Part shown: one piece after another, positions 9,740-18,561 of the stretch
How the letters are laid out: every line of letters begins with the position of its first letter
How positions within the stretch are numbered: position 1 is the first letter of the stretch
From: Nocardioides sp. SYSU D00038
Lineage (GTDB): Bacteria; Actinomycetota; Actinomycetes; Propionibacteriales; Nocardioidaceae
DNA: 64,000 nt
Direction of reading: 5' to 3'
Assembly (NCBI RefSeq): GCF_016924665.1
Contig: NZ_JAFFJT010000026.1
Location: 1-64,000, forward strand
Position numbers and translations under genes: made by a program
Notes under the pieces: model-generated
Databases searched by the model: none
Told to the model about the DNA's origin: nothing
What the model saw: the letters and a program-made list of their open reading frames with translations, nothing else

Positions 9740-11071
9740 ATGAGCGGCGGACCCACCCTTCCCCAGCAGCGCAGGATCGTCACCGAGATCCCCGGCCCGG
9801 GGTCGCGGGCCAGGCTGGAGCGCAAGCGCACCCACGTCGCCGACGGCGTCGGCACCGTGCTCCCCGTGTTCGTCGTCGAGGCCGGCGGCGGGGTGCTGGT
9901 CGACGTCGACGGCAACGCGCTCATCGACCTCGGCTCGGGCATCGCCGTCACCACGGTCGGCAACGCCGCCCCGGCGGTGGTCGAGCGGGTGGTGGCCCAG
10001 GCGGCGTCGTTCACCCACACCTGCTTCATGGTCACGCCCTACGACGGCTACGTCGACGTGTGCGCCGAGCTGGCCGGGCTGACCCCCGGCGACCACCCCA
10101 AGAAGTCGGCGCTGTTCAACTCCGGGGCCGAGGCGGTCGAGAACGCCGTCAAGGTGGCCCGGGTCGCCACCGGCCGCGACGCCGTGGCGGTCTTCGACCA
10201 CGCCTACCACGGTCGCACCAACCTCACGATGGCGATGACGGCCAAGAACATGCCCTACAAGAACGGCTTCGGGCCGTTCGCCGGCGAGGTCTACCGCGCC
10301 CCGATGTCGTACCCGTTCCGCGACGCCCTCAGCGGCCCCGACGCGGCGGCACGCGCGATCGACGTGCTGGAGAAGCAGGTCGGGGCGGGCAACCTCGCCT
10401 GCGTGGTCATCGAGCCGGTGCAGGGCGAGGGCGGCTTCGTGGTGCCGGCCGAGGGCTTCCTGCCGGCGGTCTCGCGGTGGTGCACCGACAACGGCGTGCT
10501 GCTGGTGGCCGACGAGATCCAGACCGGCTTCTGCCGCACCGGCGACTGGTTCGCCTGCGACCACGAGGGCGTCGTGCCCGACCTGGTCACCACCGCCAAG
10601 GGGATGGCCGGCGGGCTCCCGCTCGCCGCGGTCACCGGTCGGGCGGAGCTGATGGACGCCGTCCACGCCGGCGGCCTCGGCGGCACCTACGGCGGCAACC
10701 CGGTCGCCTGCGCCGCCGCGCTCGGCGCGATCGAGGAGATGCGCAGCCACGACCTGGTGGGCCGGGCCCGGGCGGTCGGCGAGCGGTTGGGCGCGCGGCT
10801 GCGCGCCATCGCCGAGGAGCACGACGTCGTCGCCGACGTCCGGGGCCGCGGCGCGATGATGGCCGTCGAGCTCTGCCGGCCCGGCACCACCGAGCCCGAC
10901 GCCGCGCGCACCGCCGCGGTCGCCGCCCACTGCCACGCCCAGGGGGTGGTCACGCTGACCTGCGGCACCTGGGGGAACGTGATCCGGTTCCTCCCGCCGC
11001 TGGCGATCACCGACGAGCTGCTCGACGAGGGACTCGCCGTGGTGGCCGAGGCGTTCGCCGCCACCGCCTGA
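9740..11071 (+). CDS. gabT: 4-aminobutyrate-2-oxoglutarate aminotransferase
   Basis: 443 residues, class-III PLP aminotransferase that converts GABA and 2-oxoglutarate to succinic semialdehyde and glutamate. The N-terminus ([20 protein letters not shown]) and the segments [27 protein letters not shown] and [16 protein letters not shown] are typical of actinobacterial GabT. The PLP aspartate is in VADEIQTGF and the Schiff-base lysine in [17 protein letters not shown]. The ATG at 9740 is chosen over an upstream GTG two codons earlier. It opens a plus-strand group with the amidohydrolase and SnoaL-like genes and lies about 7 kb from a second aminotransferase and an aminobutyraldehyde dehydrogenase. 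Confidence 0.93.
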   Translation: MSGGPTLPQQRRIVTEIPGPGSRARLERKRTHVADGVGTVLPVFVVEAGGGVLVDVDGNALIDLGSGIAVTTVGNAAPAVVERVVAQAASFTHTCFMVTPYDGYVDVCAELAGLTPGDHPKKSALFNSGAEAVENAVKVARVATGRDAVAVFDHAYHGRTNLTMAMTAKNMPYKNGFGPFAGEVYRAPMSYPFRDALSGPDAAARAIDVLEKQVGAGNLACVVIEPVQGEGGFVVPAEGFLPAVSRWCTDNGVLLVADEIQTGFCRTGDWFACDHEGVVPDLVTTAKGMAGGLPLAAVTGRAELMDAVHAGGLGGTYGGNPVACAAALGAIEEMRSHDLVGRARAVGERLGARLRAIAEEHDVVADVRGRGAMMAVELCRPGTTEPDAARTAAVAAHCHAQGVVTLTCGTWGNVIRFLPPLAITDELLDEGLAVVAEAFAATA

Positions 11072-11149
11072 CCCGGCCCGGCTCCGGGCCTGGCCTCCGG
11101 CCGACCCGAGGTACTTGACGCGCGTCAATCCGGGCGGTTCCATCACGGG

Positions 11150-12940
11150 GTGACCTACGACACGATCCTCCGCGACGGCCTGTGGTTCGACGGCACCGGC
11201 GCCGCCCCGCAGCGGCGTCACCTCGGCATCCGCGACGGCCGGGTGGCGACCGTGTCGTCGGCGCCGCTCGACGAGACCGGTTGCCCCGACGTCGTCGACG
11301 CCGCCGGCCGGTGGGTGCTCCCGGGGATGGTCGACATCCACACCCACTACGACGTCGAGGTGCTCGAGGGGCCCGCGCTCGAGGAGTCGCTGAGGCACGG
11401 CGTCACCACGATCCTGCTGGGCTCGTGCTCGCTCTCGACCGTGCACGTGGGGCCGGTCGACGCCGGCGACCTGTTCGGCCGGGTCGAGGCGATCCCCCGC
11501 CAGCACGTGATCCGCTCGGTGCAGGCCCACCAGACCTGGCGCAGCGCCGGCGAGTACGTCGACGCGCTCGAGCGGTTGCCGCTCGGGCCCAACCTCGCCG
11601 CCTTCGTCGGCCACTCCGACCTGCGCACGGCCACGATGGGCCTGGACCGGGCGACCCGCAAGGAGGTCCGCCCGTCCGGCGGCGAGCAGGCCCGCATGGA
11701 GCAGCTGCTCACCGAGGCCCTCGACGCGGGCTTCGTCGGCATGTCGGCCCAGCAGCTGCTGTTCGACAAGCTCGACGGCGACGCCTGCCGCTCGCGCACC
11801 CTGCCGTCGACGTACGCGAGGAGCCGCGAGATGCGGCGGCTGCGCTCGATCCTGCGCCGGCGGCGCCGGGTGCTGCAGGCCGGCCCCGACGCCAGCCACC
11901 CGCACACGATCCTGACCCAGGCGCTCGGATCGGTGGGGCTGTGGCGCCGGCCGCTGAAGACCAGCCTGCTCTCGGCCGCCGACATCAAGGCGATCCCGTT
12001 CGTGATCCACCTGATGCGCGGCCTGGCCGCCCTCGTCAACCGGCTGGGCGCGGACTTCCGGTGGCAGCACCTGCCGGTGCCGTTCGAGGTCTACGCCGAC
12101 GGCATCGACCTGGTGATCTTCGAGGAGTTCGGCTCGGGCGCGGCCGCCCTGCACCTGCAGGAGAAGCTGGCCCGCGACCAGCTGATGCGCGACCCGGCGT
12201 ACCGCGCCCGGTTCCGCAAGGACTACGAGAGCAAGTACGGCCCGCGGGTCTGGCACCGCGACTTCTTCGACGCCGAGATCGTCGCGTGCCCCGACGCCTC
12301 GGTGGTCGGCAAGTCGTTCGGCCAGGTGGGGGTGGAGCGCGGCGGGCAGCACCCGGTCGACGCGTTCCTCGACCTGGTGCTCGAGCACGGCACCGCGGTG
12401 CGGTGGCGCACCACGATCTCCAACCACCGCCCGGCGCTGCTGCGCCGGATCGCCCGCGAGCCCGGCATCCAGATGGGCTTCTCCGACGCTGGCGCCCACC
12501 TGCGCAACATGGCCTTCTACAACTTCGGCCTGCGGCTGCTCAAGCACGTTGTCGACGCCCAGCGCGAGGGCCGGCCGTTCATGACCGTCGAGCACGCCGT
12601 GCACCGGCTCACCGGCGAGCTCGCCGACTGGTACGGCCTCGACGCCGGCCACCTGCGCGAGGGCGACCGGGCCGACCTGTTCCTGCTCGACCCCGGCCGG
12701 CTCGACGACAGCCTCACCGACTACGCCGAGTCGCCGGTCGACCAGTACGACGGGCTCTCGCGGATGGTCAACCGCAACGACGCCACGGTGCCGCTGGTGA
12801 TGGTCGGCGGCCGGGTGGTGCGCCGCGACGGGGCGGCCACCGACGTGCTCGGCCGCGAGCGCACCGGCCGGTTCCTGCGCCACGGCGAGGTCTCCCGCGA
12901 CCCGCTCCCCCGCCGGGCGCGCCGGGTGCCCGCCTCGTGA
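11150..12940 (+). CDS. N-acyl-D-amino-acid deacylase-like amidohydrolase
   Basis: 596 residues, GTG start. Amidohydrolase superfamily: composite beta-domain at both ends (YDTILRDGLWFDGTGAAPQ; GDRADLFLLDP), metal motif DIHTHYD at about 63-69, and a late metal/catalytic Asp in GFSDAGAHLRNM. The family contains D-aminoacylases and related hydrolases of N-acyl or cyclic amides. The substrate cannot be read from sequence. The usual carboxylated Lys or bridging Cys is not obvious; the GSCSLSTV segment (about residue 94) is the counterpart of the GNCGFS motif of D-aminoacylases and retains the Cys. Its stop overlaps the next GTG (GTGA). Confidence 0.82.
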   Translation: MTYDTILRDGLWFDGTGAAPQRRHLGIRDGRVATVSSAPLDETGCPDVVDAAGRWVLPGMVDIHTHYDVEVLEGPALEESLRHGVTTILLGSCSLSTVHVGPVDAGDLFGRVEAIPRQHVIRSVQAHQTWRSAGEYVDALERLPLGPNLAAFVGHSDLRTATMGLDRATRKEVRPSGGEQARMEQLLTEALDAGFVGMSAQQLLFDKLDGDACRSRTLPSTYARSREMRRLRSILRRRRRVLQAGPDASHPHTILTQALGSVGLWRRPLKTSLLSAADIKAIPFVIHLMRGLAALVNRLGADFRWQHLPVPFEVYADGIDLVIFEEFGSGAAALHLQEKLARDQLMRDPAYRARFRKDYESKYGPRVWHRDFFDAEIVACPDASVVGKSFGQVGVERGGQHPVDAFLDLVLEHGTAVRWRTTISNHRPALLRRIAREPGIQMGFSDAGAHLRNMAFYNFGLRLLKHVVDAQREGRPFMTVEHAVHRLTGELADWYGLDAGHLREGDRADLFLLDPGRLDDSLTDYAESPVDQYDGLSRMVNRNDATVPLVMVGGRVVRRDGAATDVLGRERTGRFLRHGEVSRDPLPRRARRVPAS

Positions 12941-13410
12941 CCGCGCTCCCGGCCGATCCGGTGACGCGCTCGCCCGAGGAGGCGGTGCGGGGCCTGTGGC
13001 GCACCCTCTCGGACCGCGACTACGACGGCATCGCCGGCTGGGTCACCGACGACTGCATCTACCTCGACGTGCCGGTCGGGCCGACCCTGGCCGCCCGCGG
13101 ACCCGGCGACATCGCCGCGCGGCTGCGCGTCGGCTGGGGCGAGCTCGCCGGCTACGAGAACCACGACGGGCTGCTGGTCGCCGACGGCGAGCACGTCATC
13201 TACGAGCACTCCGAGACCTGGACCTTCGTCTCGGGCGAGGTGCTGACCCTGCCGTTCTGCAGCGTCCACCGGGTGCGCGAGGGCCGGGTCAGCCTCTGGA
13301 AGGACTACTGGGACTACGGCGCGGTGATGAGCCAGGCCCCCGCCTCGTGGGTCGAGGGCCTCGCCACCGCCGACACGTCCTGGGTCTTCGACGCCACCGG
13401 CCTGGTCTGA
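12937..13410 (+). CDS. SnoaL-like/limonene-epoxide-hydrolase-like protein
   Basis: 157 residues. A small alpha+beta cone-fold candidate: EEAVRGLWRTLSDRDYDGIAGWVTDDCIYLDVPVGP, then YEHSETWTF and RVSLWKDYWDY resemble the nuclear-transport-factor-2 fold of SnoaL-type isomerases and epoxide hydrolases. The start GTG overlaps the amidohydrolase stop, so it is likely co-translated and acts in the same unknown catabolic step. A strong hairpin follows at 13455-13488. Confidence 0.7.
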   Translation: MTALPADPVTRSPEEAVRGLWRTLSDRDYDGIAGWVTDDCIYLDVPVGPTLAARGPGDIAARLRVGWGELAGYENHDGLLVADGEHVIYEHSETWTFVSGEVLTLPFCSVHRVREGRVSLWKDYWDYGAVMSQAPASWVEGLATADTSWVFDATGLV

Positions 13411-13454
13411 CCCGCGGGCTCCTCGCCGACCCGGCGCTTGTCGACGTCGCGGAA

Positions 13455-13488
13455 CGCCGACCCGGCGTCCATCGACGCCGGGTCGGCG
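13455..13488. terminator. Bidirectional hairpin between convergent genes
   Basis: Arms 13455-13469 and 13474-13488 form a perfect 15-bp GC-rich stem with a 4-nt loop (CATC). It lies between the ends of the SnoaL-like gene and the saccharopine-dehydrogenase-like gene. Related GCCGACCCGGCG / GCCGGGTCGGCG pieces sit on both sides, allowing alternative pairings. No T-tract, as usual in actinobacteria. Confidence 0.7.
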
Positions 13489-13536
13489 AGCCCTGGCCGC
13501 ACCTGGCGCCGGGTCGGCGGCGGACGGGCGGGACCG

Positions 13537-14760
13537 TCAGAGCTCCTGGGTGCCGCAGGGACTGCCGTACTCGGTGAGCAGGTCCAGGAACGGCACGGCG
13601 TCGAACGCCTCCGGGCCCAGCACACCGGCTCCCGACCAGGTACCGCGGGCCAGCAGCTCGAGCGCGACCACGGGGTTGACCGCGGTCTGCCAGACCACGC
13701 ACTGGTGGCCGTACTCGCGCATCGTCCACTCGTTGTCGACCACGTGGTAGAGGTACGTCGACCGCTCGGCACCGTCCTTGCCGCGGCCGGTGACCCACAG
13801 GCCGGCGCAGGTCTTGCCCCGCATCCGCGGGCCGACGGTGGCCGGGTCGGGCAGCACCGCGGCCACCACGTCGCGCGGCGAGACCTCGACGCCCTTGACC
13901 CGGACCTTCTCGGTGCGGTCCAGGCCGAGCGTGTGCAGCACCTTGAGGATGGTGATGAACTCCTCGCCGAGGCCGTACTTGAAGGTGGCCCGCTTGCAGT
14001 CCACCCAGCGCGGCATCAGCAGCACCTCCTCGTGCTCGACGTTGACGCACTCCACCGGGCCGATGCCCTCGGGGAAGTCGAAGACCTCCGGCTCGCTGAA
14101 CGGCGCGGTGGTGTGCCAGTCGCCGTTGCCCTTGCCGTCGCCGGCCCAGATCACCGGCGGGTTGAGGCACTCCTCGATCGTGGTCCACATCGAGAACGAC
14201 GGCGCGAAGATCTCGTTGCCGTCGTCGTCGGTGACCACGAGGTTCGCGCCGTCGCGGGTGCCGAGCTCGTCGATCTCGGAGAACAGGTGGTCGGCCGCGT
14301 AGCGCGCGAACACGTCGGAGAGGCCGGGCTCGACGCCCATGCCCACCAGCGCGAGGCGGCCGGCGGCCTCCCACTCCCCGGCCACGGCGAACTGCTCGTC
14401 GCCGAGCTTGACCCCGCACAGCTCGTGGGGCCGCTCCGGGTGCGGCTTCGACAGCGACATCGCCATGTCGAGGTAGTCGGCGCCCGCCTCGAAGGCACCG
14501 GTGAAGACCGGCATGTTGAAGACCGGGTCGACGGCGTTCATCACGTGGGTGATGCCGTGCTCGCGGCACAGGGCGGTCACCGACGCAGCGTCGGAGGCGT
14601 CGACCTGCGCAGCGACGTAGCGCGGGTCGGTGGCGGCCGCCCGCTCCGCCCGCGCCAGGTCGTAGTCGGCGACCACGAGCGCCTCGAAGAAGTCGCGCCG
14701 GGCCGCGATGGCCGTGAACGCGCCTCCGACGCCGCCGGCGCCGATGAGCAGGATCTTCAT
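13537..14760 (-). CDS. Saccharopine dehydrogenase family oxidoreductase
   Basis: 407 residues from the ATG at 14760, preceded by GAAAGG. N-terminal Rossmann motif LLIGAGGVGGAFTAIAARR (about residues 4-22), then YLDMAMSLSKPH and LVGMGVEPGLSDVFARYAAD, typical of the saccharopine/carboxynorspermidine dehydrogenase family. Such enzymes reduce a Schiff base formed between an amino acid or polyamine and a keto compound. The flanking aminobutyraldehyde dehydrogenase and class-III aminotransferase point to polyamine or lysine-type metabolism (inference). A longer in-frame upstream ORF lacks conservation signals. Confidence 0.8.
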   Translation of the reverse strand: MKILLIGAGGVGGAFTAIAARRDFFEALVVADYDLARAERAAATDPRYVAAQVDASDAASVTALCREHGITHVMNAVDPVFNMPVFTGAFEAGADYLDMAMSLSKPHPERPHELCGVKLGDEQFAVAGEWEAAGRLALVGMGVEPGLSDVFARYAADHLFSEIDELGTRDGANLVVTDDDGNEIFAPSFSMWTTIEECLNPPVIWAGDGKGNGDWHTTAPFSEPEVFDFPEGIGPVECVNVEHEEVLLMPRWVDCKRATFKYGLGEEFITILKVLHTLGLDRTEKVRVKGVEVSPRDVVAAVLPDPATVGPRMRGKTCAGLWVTGRGKDGAERSTYLYHVVDNEWTMREYGHQCVVWQTAVNPVVALELLARGTWSGAGVLGPEAFDAVPFLDLLTEYGSPCGTQEL

Positions 14761-14955
14761 GAACAGGTTGCCTTTCGTCTCGCTGGGTCTCAGTCGGCCC
14801 GATACGACCGCGTTCGTCGGTTGTGGTCGCCGGCTCGATGCTCGCTGAGCGTCGTGAGATCGGTGTGCTGCCAAGGCGGAGGCACGAAGGCGGCCTTGGA
14901 GCGGAGCGGGCCGTCGAGTGCCGACAACGCCGGCAGCGCGCCGAGACCGCGGCGC

Positions 14956-16389
14956 TCAGTCGCCGATGTAGGACATGACATGCTTGATCCGGGTGTAGTC
15001 CTCGAGGCCGTACATGGAGAGGTCCTTGCCGTGGCCGGAGTGCTTGAAGCCGCCGTGGGGCATCTCCGCGACCAGCGGGATGTGGGTGTTGATCCACACG
15101 CAGCCGAAGTCGAGCTTGCGCGCCATCCGCATGGCCCGCCCGTGGTCGGTGGTCCACACGCTGGAGGCGAGGCCGTACTCGACGCCGTTGGCCCAGGCCA
15201 GCGCCTCGGCCTCGTCGGAGAACCGCTGCACGGTGATCACCGGGCCGAAGATCTCCTGCTGCACCTGCTCGTCGTCCTGGCGCAGCCCGGCGAGCACGGT
15301 GGGCTCGTAGAAGTAGCCGCGGTCGCCCTGCCGCCGGCCGCCGGCCTCGACTGTCGCGTGGTCGGGCAGCCGGTCGACCATGCCGGTGACCCGGTCGAGC
15401 TGGTCGGCGTTGTTGAGCGCGCCGTAGAGCACGTCCTCGTCGTCGGGCATGCCGGTGCGGGTCTCCTTGGCCTGCTCGGTGATCGCGTCGACGAAGTCGC
15501 GGTAGACCCCAGGCCCGGCGAGCACCCGGGTGGCGGCGGTGCAGTCCTGCCCGGCGTTGAAGTAGCCGGCCTCGGCGATGCCGGCCGCGGCCTTCTCGAC
15601 GTCGGCGTCGTCGAAGACCACCACCGGCGCCTTGCCGCCGAGCTCGAGGTGGGTGCGCTTGAGGTCGCGGGCGGCCGACGACGCGACCTCCATGCCGGCC
15701 CGCACCGAGCCGGTGATCGAGACCAGCTGGGGCGTCGGGTGCTCGACCAGCGCGCGACCGGTGTCGCGGTCGCCGCACACGACGTTGAGCACGCCGGGCG
15801 GCAGGAACTCCTGGCACAGCTCGCCGAGCACGGTCGAGCTCGCGGGCGTGGTGTCGCTGGGCTTGAGCACCACGGTGTTGCCGGCGGCCAGGGCCGGCGC
15901 GATCTTCCAGATCATCATCATCAGCGGGTAGTTCCACGGCGTCACCTGGCCCACCACGCCGATCGGCTCGCGGCGCACGAACGACGTGTGGTCGCTCATG
16001 TACTCCGCCGCCGACCGGCCCTCCAGCACCCGCGCGGCGCCGGCGAAGAAGCGCACGTGGTCGACCAGTACGTCGAGCTCCTCGCTGCGGGTCAGCCCGA
16101 GCGGCTTGCCGGTGTCGCGCGACTCGACCGCGGTCAGCTCGTCGGCCCGCGCCTCGATCGCGTCGGCGATGCGGAGCAGCGCGCGCTGCCGGTCCTTGGG
16201 CGTGGAGTCGCTCCAGGTCTCGAAGGCGTCGGCGGCGGCGCGGTAGGCGCGGTCGACGTCCTCGGCGCCGGACATCGGCGCGGTCGCGTAGACCTCGCCG
16301 GTCGTGGGGTCGACGACGTCGTACGTCGCGCCGTCGGCCGCGGCCACGCGCTCACCGGCGACGATGTTGTGGAAGGTCTGGTCGGCCAT
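14956..16389 (-). CDS. Aldehyde dehydrogenase, gamma-aminobutyraldehyde dehydrogenase type
   Basis: 477 residues, full-length NAD(P)-dependent aldehyde dehydrogenase. Seen: [39 protein letters not shown] for the cofactor glycine, the general base Glu in [17 protein letters not shown], catalytic Cys in [11 protein letters not shown], and [12 protein letters not shown] near the end. ELGGKAP with GQDCTAATR is the pattern of PatD/Prr-type 4-aminobutanal dehydrogenases, which make GABA from the putrescine-derived aldehyde. The product would feed the GabT at 9740-11071. Separated from the saccharopine-type gene by about 195 bp and divergent to the second aminotransferase. Confidence 0.88.
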   Translation of the reverse strand: MADQTFHNIVAGERVAAADGATYDVVDPTTGEVYATAPMSGAEDVDRAYRAAADAFETWSDSTPKDRQRALLRIADAIEARADELTAVESRDTGKPLGLTRSEELDVLVDHVRFFAGAARVLEGRSAAEYMSDHTSFVRREPIGVVGQVTPWNYPLMMMIWKIAPALAAGNTVVLKPSDTTPASSTVLGELCQEFLPPGVLNVVCGDRDTGRALVEHPTPQLVSITGSVRAGMEVASSAARDLKRTHLELGGKAPVVVFDDADVEKAAAGIAEAGYFNAGQDCTAATRVLAGPGVYRDFVDAITEQAKETRTGMPDDEDVLYGALNNADQLDRVTGMVDRLPDHATVEAGGRRQGDRGYFYEPTVLAGLRQDDEQVQQEIFGPVITVQRFSDEAEALAWANGVEYGLASSVWTTDHGRAMRMARKLDFGCVWINTHIPLVAEMPHGGFKHSGHGKDLSMYGLEDYTRIKHVMSYIGD

Positions 16390-16534
16390 GACCCGACCCT
16401 AGGGGGCCGGAGCCGCGGTCGGGAGCCCCGGGAGCCGGGATTGACGACGAAATCCGCAACAAATCGCGCCTGCTGCCACGGATCCATGCGCCTTCGGCTT
16501 GCTGGACCGCCGGTCGGGCGCGCACGATGACGCC

Positions 16535-17914
16535 ATGACGCTCGACCACGACCACCTCCAGCGGGCCGCCAAGGACCACCTGTGGATGCACTTCACCCGG
16601 CACGGCTCCTACGCCGGGCCGGACGCCGCCGACGTGCCGGTCATGGTGCGTGGCGACGGGGTCCACCTCTACGACAGCCAGGGCCGGCGCTACCTCGACG
16701 GGCTCGCCGGACTGTTCGTCTCCCAGCTCGGGCACGGCCGCACCGACCTCGCCGAGGCCGCGGCCCGCCAGGCCGCCGAGCTGGCCTTCATGCCGCTGTG
16801 GTCCTACGCCCACCCCTCGGCGATCGAGCTCGCCGAGCGGGTCGCGGCGTACGCCCCCGGGGACCTCGACCGGGTCTTCTTCACCAGCGGCGGCGGCGAG
16901 GCCGTGGAGTCGGCGTGGAAGCTCGCCAAGAACTACTTCAAGCTCGTGGGCAAGCCGATGAAGCACAAGGTGATCAGCCGGAGCATCGCCTACCACGGCA
17001 CCACCCACGGCGCGCTGTCGATCACCGGCCTGCCGGGCCTCAAGCAGCAGTTCGAGCCGCTGGTGCCCTCGACCTTCCGGGTGCCGAACACCAACCTCTA
17101 CCGGGCGCCGCTGCACGGCGACGACCCCGAGGCGTTCGGCCGCTGGGCGGCGGACCAGGTAGGCGTGGCGATCGAGGCCGAGGGCCCCGACACGGTCGCG
17201 GCGGTCTTCCTCGAGCCGGTGCAGAACGCCGGCGGGTGCTTCCCGCCGCCGCCGGGCTACTTCCAGCGGGTGCGCGAGATCTGCGACCAGCACGACGTGC
17301 TGCTGGTCTCCGACGAGGTGATCTGCGCCTTCGGCCGGCTCGGGCACGTGTTCGGCGCCGAGCGCTACGGCTACCAGCCCGACATCATCACCTGCGCCAA
17401 GGGGATCACGTCCGGCTACGCGCCGCTGGGGGCGATGATCGCCTCGGAGCGGCTGATGGCGCCGTTCCTCGAGGAGGGCGCGATGTTCGCCCACGGCTAC
17501 ACCTTCGGCGGCCACCCGGTCGCCACCGCGGTCGGCCTGGCCAACCTCGACGCCTTCGAGGCCGAGGGGGTGCTGGAGCACGTGCGCGAGCACGAGGGCA
17601 CCTTCCGCTCGACGCTGGAGCGGCTGCTCGACCTGCCGATCGTGGGCGACGTCCGCGGCGACGGCTACTTCTACGGCATCGAGCTGGTCAAGGACCGCAC
17701 CACCCGCGAGAGCTTCACCGCCGAGGAGTGCGAGCGGTTGCTCTACGGCTTCGTCTCCAAGCAGCTCTACGCCGAGGGGCTCTACTGCCGCGCCGACGAC
17801 CGGGGCGACCCGGTGATCCAGCTCGCGCCACCGCTGATCAGCACCCCCGAGCACTTCGAGGAGATGGAGCAGATCCTGCGCAGCGTCCTCGACAAGGCGT
17901 GGGGCCAGCTCTGA
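16535..17914 (+). CDS. Class-III PLP aminotransferase (putrescine/diamine aminotransferase-like)
   Basis: 459 residues. Active-site pieces: VFFTSGGGEAVESAWKLAKNYF, YHGTTHGALSITGLP, AAVFLEPVQNAGGCFPPPPGYF, LLVSDEVICAFGRLGHVFG (PLP Asp), and TCAKGITSGYAPLGAMIAS (Schiff-base Lys). The C-terminal ISTPEHFEEMEQILRSVL helix is typical. It is closer to SpuC/beta-alanine-pyruvate type enzymes than to GabT. Adjacent aminobutyraldehyde dehydrogenase and Lrp/AsnC regulator suggest putrescine to 4-aminobutanal (inference). The ATG at 16535 is chosen; a small upstream in-frame ATG at 16499 is not favoured. Confidence 0.85.
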   Translation: MTLDHDHLQRAAKDHLWMHFTRHGSYAGPDAADVPVMVRGDGVHLYDSQGRRYLDGLAGLFVSQLGHGRTDLAEAAARQAAELAFMPLWSYAHPSAIELAERVAAYAPGDLDRVFFTSGGGEAVESAWKLAKNYFKLVGKPMKHKVISRSIAYHGTTHGALSITGLPGLKQQFEPLVPSTFRVPNTNLYRAPLHGDDPEAFGRWAADQVGVAIEAEGPDTVAAVFLEPVQNAGGCFPPPPGYFQRVREICDQHDVLLVSDEVICAFGRLGHVFGAERYGYQPDIITCAKGITSGYAPLGAMIASERLMAPFLEEGAMFAHGYTFGGHPVATAVGLANLDAFEAEGVLEHVREHEGTFRSTLERLLDLPIVGDVRGDGYFYGIELVKDRTTRESFTAEECERLLYGFVSKQLYAEGLYCRADDRGDPVIQLAPPLISTPEHFEEMEQILRSVLDKAWGQL

Positions 17915-17933
17915 GCCGCTACGGTTGCGCCTC

Positions 17934-18407
17934 ATGACCCGCAGGCAGGAGCGACCAGCGGTGCCGCTCGACGATGTGTCGAAGGGCATCATCGAGCAGC
18001 TGCAGCAGGACGGCCGGCGCTCGTACGCCGCGATCGGCAAGGTCGTGGGGCTCTCCGAGGCCGCGGTGCGCCAGCGCGTGCAGCGCCTGGTCGACGCCGG
18101 CGTCATGCAGGTCGTGGCGGTGACCGACCCGCTCGAGCTCGGCTTCGCCCGCCAGGCGATGGTCGGCATCAAGGTCAGCGGCGCCCTCGAGCCGGTGGCC
18201 GATGCGCTCGCCGACCTCGACGAGGTCGACTACGTCGTGATCTGCGCGGGCGGCTTCGACGTCCTGGCCGAGGTGGTCGCCGAGACCGACGAGCACCTGC
18301 TCGAGACCGTCTCGCAGCGGATCCGCCGCATCCCCGGCGTCGCCTCCACCGAGACCTTCATGTACCTCCGGCTGCGCAAGCAGACCTACTCGTGGGGCGT
18401 CCGCTAG
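17934..18407 (+). CDS. Lrp/AsnC family transcriptional regulator
   Basis: 157 residues. N-terminal winged HTH (DDVSKGIIEQLQQDGRRSYAAIG, then GLSEAAVRQRVQRLVDAGVM), followed by the RAM/AsnC ligand-binding domain (VGIKVSGALEPVADAL, YVVICAGGFDVLAEVVAE). These proteins form octamers that bind amino acids. It lies 19 bp after the aminotransferase stop, so it is likely in the same transcript and controls the divergent diamine-catabolism genes. Confidence 0.92.
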   Translation: MTRRQERPAVPLDDVSKGIIEQLQQDGRRSYAAIGKVVGLSEAAVRQRVQRLVDAGVMQVVAVTDPLELGFARQAMVGIKVSGALEPVADALADLDEVDYVVICAGGFDVLAEVVAETDEHLLETVSQRIRRIPGVASTETFMYLRLRKQTYSWGVR

Positions 18408-18451
18408 GCCGACCCCACGCACCAGGGTGTCGCAGTCACGGGCGACCCGTG

Positions 18452-18516
18452 CGGTAGTCACGGACGTTCGGCACCCCGAACGGCGGGGACGACGTGCCGA
18501 ACGTCCGTGACTACCG
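18452..18516. repeat. 22-bp perfect inverted repeat between convergent genes
   Basis: Arms 18452-18473 and 18495-18516 are perfect reverse complements (22 bp), around a 21-nt centre that contains a second small CCCC...GGGG stem. It sits between the Lrp gene and the convergent M1 peptidase gene. It could be a bidirectional terminator or a dispersed REP-like palindrome; the stem is longer than most terminators. Confidence 0.8.
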
Positions 18517-18561
18517 GGCCCCGCCGGCCCACGGACCGGACCGGCCGGCGCCAGCGTCCGC

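Noticed and set aside
14761-14874. N-terminal extension of the saccharopine-dehydrogenase-like gene
   Set aside because: The Rossmann motif begins right after the ATG at 14760, which has its own GAAAGG site; the extension is not protein-like.
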